Source: Oscillospiraceae bacterium (GTDB lineage Bacteria > Bacillota > Clostridia > Oscillospirales > CAG-272). Taken from it: a stretch of 64,000 bases of DNA. This document shows, one piece after another, positions 17,249 through 24,103 of this stretch (position 1 is the first letter of the stretch; each line of letters starts with the position of its first letter). The notes under the pieces were generated by a model. That model did no database searches, was not told the origin of the DNA, and saw only the letters and a program-made list of their open reading frames with translations. The translations under genes were made by a program, and so were the position numbers. The stretch is from contig SVSN01000001.1 of assembly GCA_015064285.1 (NCBI GenBank), forward strand, positions 1 through 64,000, given 5' to 3'.

Positions 17249-18382
17249 ATGAAAATGCGGAAATTGGAAAAACTGGGGATTGAAGTATCTGCTTTCGGGA
17301 TCGGCTGCATGCGTTTTCCCATGACGACTGTGGACGGCGTGGAAATGGTAGACGAAAGTATCTCCACGCCCGCTATCCGGTATGCCATTGACCACGGTGT
17401 CAACTATGTGGATACCGCATATGTATATTCCAATCAGAAAAACGAAACCATGCTGGGACATGCCCTGCGGGACGGCTACAGAGAAAAAGTATATGTGGCT
17501 ACCAAGCTGCCCACCTGGGCCTGCAATACCAGAGAAGATATGGACCGGATCCTGGACGAATCTCTCGCCAGACTGGAAACCGACTATATTGATTTCTATC
17601 TGATCCATGCGCTGAACAAAGACAGCTGGAAAAAGGTCTATGACCTGGGCGTACTGGAATTCCTGGATGCTGCCAAAGCTTCCGGAAAGATCAAATACGC
17701 CTGCTTCTCCTTCCACGATAATTTTGATACCTTCAAGACAATCCTGGACGCCTACGACTGGGATATGTGCCAGATCCAGTTCAACTTCATGGATGTGGAA
17801 AACCAGGCAGGTCTGAAGGGACTGAAGCTGGCCGGGGAACGGGGGATTCCCGTTGTCATTATGGAAGGGCTTCTGGGCGGCAAGCTGGCCAACGCACCGG
17901 ATAATGTACAGGCTCTGTATGACAGCTGGCCGGAAAAGCGTTCTCCCGTGGAATGGGCTTTCCGCTGGCTGTGCAATTTCCCGGAAGTGGCAACGGTGCT
18001 TTCCGGCGTAACGAATCTGGATATGACCAAAGCCAATCTGGACATTTTCGACCGGTGCGAAGTGGGCTGCATGAGCGCGGAAGAGCTGGCTCTGATCGAC
18101 AAGGTGCGGGAAGCATACCACAGCCGTACCAAAATCGGCTGCACCGGATGCCGGTACTGCATGCCCTGTCCCAACGAAGTGGATATCCCCGGTATTTTCT
18201 CCACCTGGAATGATCTGAACCTGTATGGTCAGAAGCTGGCAGGCAGCCGCCGGTACGCCAGAAAGCTGGATGAGGGACATGGTGCGGATAAATGTATCGA
18301 GTGCGGCGCGTGTGAAGGCGTATGTCCGCAGCAGCTTTCCATTATCGAAGCCCTGAAACAGGCCCACAGTGAAATGATTTGA
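17249..18382 (+). CDS. Aldo/keto reductase with C-terminal 4Fe-4S domain
   Basis: This 377-residue protein combines an aldo-keto reductase TIM barrel (about residues 1-280) with a ferredoxin-like tail. The catalytic tetrad can be read: Asp55 and Tyr60 in DTAYVY, Lys86 in ATKLP and His120 in FYLIH. The tail has a four-cysteine cluster GCTGCRYCMPCP (about 297-308) and CIECGACEGVCPQ (about 347-360). This architecture is widespread in Clostridia; the natural substrate is generally unknown. The cysteine clusters suggest electron exchange with ferredoxin besides NAD(P)H chemistry. It has its own promoter, and the ATG has AGGAG at 9 bases. Confidence 0.93.
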   Translation: MKMRKLEKLGIEVSAFGIGCMRFPMTTVDGVEMVDESISTPAIRYAIDHGVNYVDTAYVYSNQKNETMLGHALRDGYREKVYVATKLPTWACNTREDMDRILDESLARLETDYIDFYLIHALNKDSWKKVYDLGVLEFLDAAKASGKIKYACFSFHDNFDTFKTILDAYDWDMCQIQFNFMDVENQAGLKGLKLAGERGIPVVIMEGLLGGKLANAPDNVQALYDSWPEKRSPVEWAFRWLCNFPEVATVLSGVTNLDMTKANLDIFDRCEVGCMSAEELALIDKVREAYHSRTKIGCTGCRYCMPCPNEVDIPGIFSTWNDLNLYGQKLAGSRRYARKLDEGHGADKCIECGACEGVCPQQLSIIEALKQAHSEMI

Positions 18383-18427
18383 ACAGGTGGTTTTCGTAAC
18401 AGATTTGTAAACATTAAGCGAAAAAGC

Positions 18428-18456
18428 GTGACAGGACTGCAGGAATATGATATAAT
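18428..18456 (+). promoter_or_regulatory. sigma-A promoter for the trigger-factor-like gene
   Basis: GTGACA, a 17-base spacer and a perfect TATAAT lie about 58 bases upstream of the ATG at 18514. Confidence 0.7.
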
Positions 18457-18513
18457 AACAAAGTTGGGATCGGAAAAATCCGGTTCATATCTGAATAAAG
18501 GATGAAACATACA

Positions 18514-19620
18514 ATGAACAAGAAACTTGCCTGCTTCCTGTTGGCGGCTGTTCTGACGGCTGCTGCAACCGGCTGCTCCAAAGGGGACGACACGATTACT
18601 GCCGACAGCATAGAAACCGGGTTCCTGAACACAGACGGATTTGATTATGAAAGCGCTGATCTGTCCCAGTATGTGGTTCTCGGCACATATGAAGGTCTTT
18701 CTGCCGATCTGGCAAAAGTCAATGTTACCGAAGCGGAACTGGATTCCGAAATCGACAACCTCCTGTCCTCCTATGGCTACTATGAAGAATTCACGGATCG
18801 TCAGGTGCAGGAAGGGGATACCGTCCGGGCAGACTACACCGGATATCTGAACGGTGTGCCTTTTGAAGGCGGTGCCGCAACGGACCAGGAAATCACCGCT
18901 GCTTCCGGAACCGGATATATTGACGGTTTTGCGGAAGCCTTTATCGGCCAGATGACCGGCGTGGAATTTTCCTTTGACGTGACTTTCCCGAAAGACTACG
19001 GCAACGCAGAAATGGCCGGTAAGGAAGTTACCTTTGTCTGCACGGCACACGCGGTTCTGGGGGATGAATATATCATTCCGGAACTGACGGATGCTTTTGT
19101 CAAAGATACTTTCGGTTACAATAACGTGGAAGAATTCCGCATTCTGTTCCGGGATACAGTGGAAGAACAGAGAGCTTACGAAAACGAAAGCGCTATGTAT
19201 TCCAGCCTGTGGACACAGATCGTGGAAGGCAGTACCGTTCTGAAGTATCCCGACGGGGAAGTGGATCGGCTGTATAACGAATCCAAGGCTATGTATCAGT
19301 ATTACGCGGAAATGTATGGTGTGGAATACGATGTGTTCCTGGCCAATTACGTAGGTGTGACCGATGAACAGCTGAAGAGCGATTCGGAACTTTATGTCAA
19401 GGAAGACCTGATCCTGTATGCCCTGATCGAAGCGCTGGATACCGAGCTGACCGAGGAAGAATACAACACCGGCCGCACGTTCCTTGCGAGAATGTACGGG
19501 ATGACCGAAGAAGAATTTGTTTCGTATTACGGAGAAGAAACCATCCGCGCGACCCTGAACTGGGAAGACGTTATGAAAACGGTTGCCTCCAAGTCCAATA
19601 TCAAAGAAGTAAACGCATAA
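18514..19620 (+). CDS. Trigger-factor-like peptidyl-prolyl isomerase lipoprotein
   Basis: This 368-residue protein begins with a signal peptide ending in a lipobox (AAATGC, Cys21), so it should be an exported lipoprotein. An FKBP-type PPIase domain follows (about residues 100-180; EGDTVRADYTGYLNGVPFEGG, VTFPKDYGNAEMAGKEVTF) and then a helical C-terminal region resembling trigger factor. The ribosome-binding N-domain of true trigger factor is absent. The likely role is extracytoplasmic folding of secreted proteins. The ATG at 18514 is preferred because AAAGGA lies 11 bases before it, whereas the ATG at 18502 almost touches that site. The gene has its own promoter and a strong terminator. Confidence 0.88.
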   Translation: MNKKLACFLLAAVLTAAATGCSKGDDTITADSIETGFLNTDGFDYESADLSQYVVLGTYEGLSADLAKVNVTEAELDSEIDNLLSSYGYYEEFTDRQVQEGDTVRADYTGYLNGVPFEGGAATDQEITAASGTGYIDGFAEAFIGQMTGVEFSFDVTFPKDYGNAEMAGKEVTFVCTAHAVLGDEYIIPELTDAFVKDTFGYNNVEEFRILFRDTVEEQRAYENESAMYSSLWTQIVEGSTVLKYPDGEVDRLYNESKAMYQYYAEMYGVEYDVFLANYVGVTDEQLKSDSELYVKEDLILYALIEALDTELTEEEYNTGRTFLARMYGMTEEEFVSYYGEETIRATLNWEDVMKTVASKSNIKEVNA

Positions 19621-19625
19621 ATACA

Positions 19626-19680
19626 GTATAGCATATGTTCCCTCTTGACAGGAGCGGGAATATGTGCTATACTTTTTTTA
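19626..19680 (+). terminator. Terminator of the trigger-factor-like gene
   Basis: A 17-bp stem (19626-19642 with 19656-19672, one G-U pair) is followed by seven T residues. The loop and 3' arm also contain a consensus promoter for the next gene. Confidence 0.92.
19645..19673 (+). promoter_or_regulatory. sigma-A promoter for the ABC-F gene, embedded in the terminator
   Basis: TTGACA (19645-19650, in the terminator loop), a 17-base spacer and TATACT (19668-19673, in the 3' arm) form a near-consensus promoter. Transcription would start near 19680, giving an ABC-F leader of about 215 bases. Confidence 0.7.
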
Positions 19681-19741
19681 TCCGATAACAGAAATGAGGG
19701 AGAAAATGCACATCTGAATCCTGTAAGCAAAACGAGGAAAT

Positions 19742-19891
19742 ATGCCCCCCGGCGGGACGTTTTGTTTGCGCGGAATCAGATGGATGTTTCGGCCCTTTTT
19801 GTTTTGCAAAAACAGATTGGAGCGGCAGTCCGTGATTTCGCTGTGTCTTCCGGCGGGAAACGGACTTTTTGTTTTTGGAAAGAAGGAATGA
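19742..19891 (+). CDS. Possible 49-codon leader ORF upstream of the ABC-F gene
   Basis: This ORF starts at an ATG preceded by GAGGAAAT and ends with a TGA five bases before the ABC-F start codon. It reads MPPGGTFCLRGIRW and so on, rich in Arg, Phe and Cys, and resembles no family I know. It runs straight through the attenuator hairpin, so ribosomes on it could control that hairpin. A smaller ORF at 19694-19717 (MREKMHI, or just MHI from the internal ATG with a better site) is an alternative leader peptide. Neither is proven to be translated. Confidence 0.35.
   Translation: MPPGGTFCLRGIRWMFRPFLFCKNRLERQSVISLCLPAGNGLFVFGKKE
19827..19876 (+). terminator. Attenuator-like terminator in the ABC-F leader
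   Basis: AGTCCGT (19827-19833) pairs perfectly with ACGGACT (19860-19866), followed by a T tract broken by one G. It ends about 20 bases before the ABC-F ATG. A weaker hairpin (CAAAACG with CGTTTTG, 19728-19764) lies upstream; both carry CCGGCGGGA near the apex. Confidence 0.6.
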
Positions 19892-19895
19892 GGAT

Positions 19896-21422
19896 ATGCT
19901 TCAGGTAAATCATCTGACACTGACACACAGCAAAGATTCCCGTGTACTGATACAGGATCTGAGCTTTACCATAAACGATTCCGGCAAAACGGTCATTATC
20001 GGAGAAGAAGGGAACGGAAAAAGCACACTGCTGCGGCTGATTCACGATCCTGCTCTTGTGGAAAACTATATCGAAGTATCCGGTCAGATCCGGAAAAACG
20101 GTATGCGCAGCGGATATCTCAGCCAGGAACTGACGGAACCGGAACTGCAGATGCCTGTGTACGCATACATGGCGGAAATGCCGGGGTTCCCGGACGCCAC
20201 CCCCCGGGAACTGGCAGCAGTATGCCGGCAGACGGGGATCCCCATGGATATGCTGTACGATGACCGGCCTATGGGAACCTTGTCCGGCGGAGAAAAAGTC
20301 AGGCTCCGTCTGGCCGGACTGATGCTTTCGGAACCGGACATCCTGCTGCTGGACGAACCGTCCGCGAATCTGGATATGGATGGACTGATCTGGCTGGAAG
20401 AATACCTGAAAAACTGCCGGATCCCGGTACTGTTTATTTCCCACGACGAAACCCTGATCGAAACCTGCGCGGATTCCGTGATCCATCTGGAACAGACCAT
20501 ACGGAAAACGGTGCCCAGAAGCACATTCCACCGGATCCCCTACAGGGAATATATCGGGCAGCGGGACGAAGCACTGGCGAAGAATGAACAGCTTGCCGAA
20601 AAAGAAAGAGCCGAGTTCCGGAAGAAAATGGAACGATATCGCCAGATCTGTCAGAAGGTGGAGCATCAGCAGAATACCATCTCCCGGGGGGATCCTCACG
20701 GGGGCAGACTGCTGAAAAAGAAAATGCATACAGTAAAAGCCATGGGACGGCGGTTTGAAAAGGAAGAAGCCGGCCTGACAAAAAAGATAGATGTGGAAGA
20801 AGCCATCATGATTTCTTTCGCGGATAAAATCACGCATCCTGCCGGGAAAACGATTCTGGATTTCCGTCTGGAGGAACTCAAAAGTCCGGACGGGAATGTG
20901 CTTTCACGGGGGATCGGGCTGTTTGTCAGCGGCGGAGAAAAAGTCTGTATCATCGGGCGCAACGGTATGGGAAAATCCACCCTGCTGCGGCAGATCTGGC
21001 AGGAAATGGCGCACCGTCCCGATCTTCGGCCGGCATATATGCCCCAGGAATACAGCGATTTGCTGGATTTCAACGACACCCCCACGGAGTTTCTCATGCA
21101 GCGGGGACTGGAACGCAGCAAAGTACGCACCTATCTGGGCAGTGTAAAATTCACGCCGGACGAAATGAGTCATCCCATCGGTGCCCTTTCCGGCGGCCAG
21201 AAAGCCAAGCTGTTCTTCCTGGACATGATCCTTTCCGGCGCCGACACCCTGATCCTGGACGAACCCACAAGAAACTTTTCTCCCCTGTCCGGCCCCGTGA
21301 TCCGGGAGATTCTGGCATCCTTCGGCGGCACGATCATCGCCGTAACCCACGACCGGAAGCTGATAGATGAAGTGTTTGATACCGTGTACGCCCTGACGGA
21401 AGAGGGGCTCATAGAAGCATAA
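19896..21422 (+). CDS. ABC-F family ATPase (possible ribosomal protection protein)
   Basis: This 508-residue protein has two ABC domains and no transmembrane segment, the ABC-F layout of ribosome-binding translation factors. Domain 1 has Walker A GEEGNGKST (36-44), LSGGEKVRLRLA and LLLDEPSANLD. A charged helical linker (about 225-290) follows. Domain 2 has GRNGMGKST, LSGGQKAKL and LILDEPTRNFSPLS. The last motif departs from the usual DEPTNHLD, as in some antibiotic-resistance-type clostridial members. Resistance (lincosamide/streptogramin/pleuromutilin type) is an inference supported by the attenuator leader. The ATG at 19896 is chosen over an in-frame TTG at 19869, with AAGGA eight bases upstream. 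Confidence 0.9.
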   Translation: MLQVNHLTLTHSKDSRVLIQDLSFTINDSGKTVIIGEEGNGKSTLLRLIHDPALVENYIEVSGQIRKNGMRSGYLSQELTEPELQMPVYAYMAEMPGFPDATPRELAAVCRQTGIPMDMLYDDRPMGTLSGGEKVRLRLAGLMLSEPDILLLDEPSANLDMDGLIWLEEYLKNCRIPVLFISHDETLIETCADSVIHLEQTIRKTVPRSTFHRIPYREYIGQRDEALAKNEQLAEKERAEFRKKMERYRQICQKVEHQQNTISRGDPHGGRLLKKKMHTVKAMGRRFEKEEAGLTKKIDVEEAIMISFADKITHPAGKTILDFRLEELKSPDGNVLSRGIGLFVSGGEKVCIIGRNGMGKSTLLRQIWQEMAHRPDLRPAYMPQEYSDLLDFNDTPTEFLMQRGLERSKVRTYLGSVKFTPDEMSHPIGALSGGQKAKLFFLDMILSGADTLILDEPTRNFSPLSGPVIREILASFGGTIIAVTHDRKLIDEVFDTVYALTEEGLIEA

Positions 21423-21431
21423 CCAAAGAGA

Positions 21432-21463
21432 ACAGGCCTGCCGGGATTGACAGACCTGTTTTT
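21432..21463 (+). terminator. Terminator after the ABC-F gene
   Basis: ACAGGCCTG pairs with CAGACCTGT (one mismatch), followed by TTTTGCG. It separates the ABC-F gene from the convergent anti-sigma gene. Confidence 0.6.
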
Positions 21464-21466
21464 GCG

Positions 21467-22282
21467 TTATTCGGCATATTCCGGATACCATGTGCAGATA
21501 TTCTGCCATATGGTTGTTTCATACAGGTCAAATTCCTGTATATATGCAGCTGCCATACGTACTGCTTCTTCTTCCGAACCGCAGGGATAGCATACAATAT
21601 ACGTATCGGCAGCCAGAATAAAATCGTCCATCCGGTTCCGGGCATACAGCGTACCGTGGAAGACATACTGCCTGTAATCTTTCATATGGCTGATCACCAG
21701 CGGACTGTGTGTAGATCCGTCATCCTGTACCGGGACCCACTGGTGCAGGGACATTTCCCCATAGGGATTGTTGTCAAACAGGAAAGTACCATCCTCCAGA
21801 CGAACAGATACATGGTCCCATCCGAAGGAGGTATCCGATTCGTCGTCATGATGTGTGTTCCGGTACATGGCGCCATCTACAGCTACACTGACAGGCTGTG
21901 CATCCTCCCCAAGCATATATCCTTCTCCCCGGATGGACACGTTTTCCTGAAACTGTACACCCGGATAAAATGCTGTTGCGTTTCTGGTGGATATGGCATA
22001 TACCGTAATACCTGTCATACTAAGCAGCAGTACGCAGACCATAGACCAAACTGCCCATTTTCGTATTTTCCATTTTCTGATAAACTTTTCCATAAAAATT
22101 CCCTCCATTTCTTGCGATAAGACGTCTTCTGGCGGACACATATCGGCAAACATATCCCGGCATTCTTTGCAGGTTTCCATATGCTCCCGCATCAGGCGTT
22201 CACTTTCCGGACTGGCGATTCCGTCTGCCAGAGAGGGCAGCAGATCCTGTACCAGCGGACACAGTGTTTTATTGTCCATCAT
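21467..22282 (-). CDS. Anti-sigma factor with zinc-finger domain
   Basis: This 271-residue protein is the predicted partner of the ECF sigma factor encoded immediately upstream. The N-terminal cytoplasmic part has the zf-HC2/ZAS motif HxxxCxxC (His34, Cys38, Cys41). One transmembrane helix (about 76-97) leads to an extracytoplasmic sensor domain of about 170 residues that I do not recognise. The start overlaps the sigma stop as ATGA, giving stoichiometric coupling. By family precedent it holds the sigma factor inactive until an envelope signal. An ATG one codon later is equally possible. Confidence 0.88.
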   Translation of the reverse strand: MMDNKTLCPLVQDLLPSLADGIASPESERLMREHMETCKECRDMFADMCPPEDVLSQEMEGIFMEKFIRKWKIRKWAVWSMVCVLLLSMTGITVYAISTRNATAFYPGVQFQENVSIRGEGYMLGEDAQPVSVAVDGAMYRNTHHDDESDTSFGWDHVSVRLEDGTFLFDNNPYGEMSLHQWVPVQDDGSTHSPLVISHMKDYRQYVFHGTLYARNRMDDFILAADTYIVCYPCGSEEEAVRMAAAYIQEFDLYETTIWQNICTWYPEYAE

Positions 22283-22752
22283 TCTTCCTCCTTCTGTAAG
22301 ATCAGCTTTGCCCGGTAAAAGGTGACTCTGGCCCAGTTTTCGCTTTTTCCGAGGATCTCCCCGATGGCCGCAAAGGATAGTTCTCCGGTGATCCGAAGAT
22401 ATACGACCTCCCGCATGGGCTCCGGCAGGGCGTGGATCCGGCGGTACAGGCCTTCCATGTGCACTCTGGAAAAGACCACCTCTTCCGCTGAGGAATCCAT
22501 ACCTTCGTCTGTGATATCGTTCTGCCTGCGGTTTTGTTCGTAATGCTGATACAGCAGATGCTTCCCGATCTGACAAAGCCAGACGGAGAGCTTACAGGCA
22601 CCGTTGTATCTGTCCTGACACCGGTGCGCCTGCAGGAAGGTTTCCGAGGTCAGGTCTTCCGCCAGATATTTGTCATGGCAGCGGGACAAAAGAAACCGGT
22701 ACACCAGCTCGGCGTTCTGCAGATAGATCTTTTCCCAGTCAAACCGTTCCAT
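22279..22752 (-). CDS. ECF-type RNA polymerase sigma factor
   Basis: This 157-residue sigma-70 family protein has region 2 (about 10-75: ELVYRFLLSRCHDKYLAEDLTSETFLQAH) and region 4 (about 100-155: LPEPMREVVYLRITGELSFAAIGEILGKSENWARVTFYRAK), with no region 1 or 3, as in ECF sigmas. The ATG at 22752 is preferred over 22779 because GGAGG stands just upstream. It is followed with a four-base overlap by its anti-sigma factor. A TGTAAC-N16-CGATA element upstream resembles ECF promoters, which suggests autoregulation. Confidence 0.92.
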   Translation of the reverse strand: MERFDWEKIYLQNAELVYRFLLSRCHDKYLAEDLTSETFLQAHRCQDRYNGACKLSVWLCQIGKHLLYQHYEQNRRQNDITDEGMDSSAEEVVFSRVHMEGLYRRIHALPEPMREVVYLRITGELSFAAIGEILGKSENWARVTFYRAKLILQKEEE

Positions 22753-22782
22753 AAGAGCCCCTCCTTTCCGCTGTTTCATACA

Positions 22783-22811
22783 TATATCGGTTTCCGCGGA
22801 CTTTCGTTACA
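22783..22811 (-). promoter_or_regulatory. Candidate ECF-type autoregulatory promoter
   Basis: The minus strand reads TGTAAC (22806-22811), a 16-base spacer and CGATATA, similar to Bacillus ECF promoters (TGAAAC-N16-CGTA). It lies about 35 bases upstream of the sigma ATG. Confidence 0.45.
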
Positions 22812-22839
22812 GAGAATATAAAAAATTTTCAGAAAACGG

Positions 22840-22875
22840 TAAGAAAAAACGAGCCGCCCGAGGGTAGCCCGTTTT
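22840..22875 (-). terminator. Terminator after icd
   Basis: On the minus strand a long stem (AAAACGGGC with GCTCGTTTT and inner CCC/GGG) is followed by six T residues, ten bases after the icd stop. Confidence 0.8.
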
Positions 22876-22884
22876 CCTCTTCTG

Positions 22885-24084
22885 TTACAGTCTGGCGGCA
22901 ATTTCCCGCAGGAAGGTTTCGGAATCCACTTTCTGTACATTGTCCAGTGTGGACATGGCAGCCAGATCCCCGGTCATCACACCTTCTTCAATGGTGCGGA
23001 TGGTAGCTTCTTCCAGCTTATCCGCAAATGTCATCAGTTCCTCGTTTCCGTCCATTTCGCCCCGTTTCCGCAGTGCGCCGGTCCAGGCGAAGATGGTGGC
23101 CACAGAGTTGGTGGAAGTGGTTTCCCCCTTCAGGTACTTGTAGTAATGACGCTGTACGGTACCGTGAGCTGCCTCATATTCGTAAACACCGTCAGGAGAT
23201 ACCAATACGGAGGTCATCATAGCCAGAGAACCGTAAGCGGTGGCAAGCATATCGCTCATCACGTCCCCGTCATAGTTCTTGCAGGCCCAGATGTAGCCGC
23301 CGTCGGAACGTACCACACGGGCAACCGCGTCGTCGATCAGGGTGTAGAAATATTCAATCCCGGCCTCTTCAAATTTTGTTTTGAATTCGGTATCGTATAC
23401 TTCCTGGAAGATATCCTTGAACCGGTGGTCGTAGGTCTTGGAGATAGTATCTTTGGCGGCAAACCACAGATCCTGCTTCTTGTCCAGTGCATAAGTAAAG
23501 CAGCACCGTGCAAAGGAAGTGATGGATGCATCCACATTGTGTACACCCTGGATGATCCCGCCGGACTCGCCGAACTGATGGATCACTTTACGGGTTTCGT
23601 TGCCGTTTGCATCGGTGCAGACGATTTCGCACTTGGCACCGGCAGGAACCTGCATTTCCACATTCTTGTAGATATCCCCGTAGGCGTGACGGGCGATGGT
23701 GATGGGTTTTGTCCAGGTGGGAATGTAGGGCTGAATCCCCTTCACCAGAATGGGCGCACGGAATACCGTACCATCCAGAATGGCCCGGATGGTGCCGTTG
23801 GGGGATTTCCACATTTCCTTCAGTTTATATTCTTCCACACGTGCCGCATTGGGGGTAATGGTAGCACACTTGACAGCCACACCGTACTTTTTGGTGGCAT
23901 TGGCGGCGTCAACGGTCACCTGGTCGCCTGTCTCGTCACGATAGGGAAGACCCAGGTCGTAGTATTCGGTGTTCAGTTCGATATAGGGCTCCAGCAGAAT
24001 TTCCTTGATCATCTTCCAGAGCACTCTGGTCATTTCATCCCCGTCCATTTCCACGAGGGGAGTGGTCATTTTGATCTTAGCCAT
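22885..24084 (-). CDS. icd: NADP-dependent isocitrate dehydrogenase
   Basis: This 399-residue enzyme oxidises isocitrate to 2-oxoglutarate and CO2. It is of the eukaryote-like subfamily II: MTTPLVEMDGDEMTR at the N-terminus, EMWKSPNGTIRAILDGTVFRAPI (substrate-binding Ser/Asn/Arg), WTKPITIARHAYGD, and the C-terminal YEYEAAHGTVQRHY nucleotide region. Length is typical for this clade. It follows aconitase by 19 bases, so both are one operon from the promoter at 26152-26181. Citrate synthase is not in the window. The pair probably supplies 2-oxoglutarate for glutamate synthesis. Confidence 0.96.
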   Translation of the reverse strand: MAKIKMTTPLVEMDGDEMTRVLWKMIKEILLEPYIELNTEYYDLGLPYRDETGDQVTVDAANATKKYGVAVKCATITPNAARVEEYKLKEMWKSPNGTIRAILDGTVFRAPILVKGIQPYIPTWTKPITIARHAYGDIYKNVEMQVPAGAKCEIVCTDANGNETRKVIHQFGESGGIIQGVHNVDASITSFARCCFTYALDKKQDLWFAAKDTISKTYDHRFKDIFQEVYDTEFKTKFEEAGIEYFYTLIDDAVARVVRSDGGYIWACKNYDGDVMSDMLATAYGSLAMMTSVLVSPDGVYEYEAAHGTVQRHYYKYLKGETTSTNSVATIFAWTGALRKRGEMDGNEELMTFADKLEEATIRTIEEGVMTGDLAAMSTLDNVQKVDSETFLREIAARL

Positions 24085-24103
24085 GGTATGTCTCCTGTGT
24101 TTT

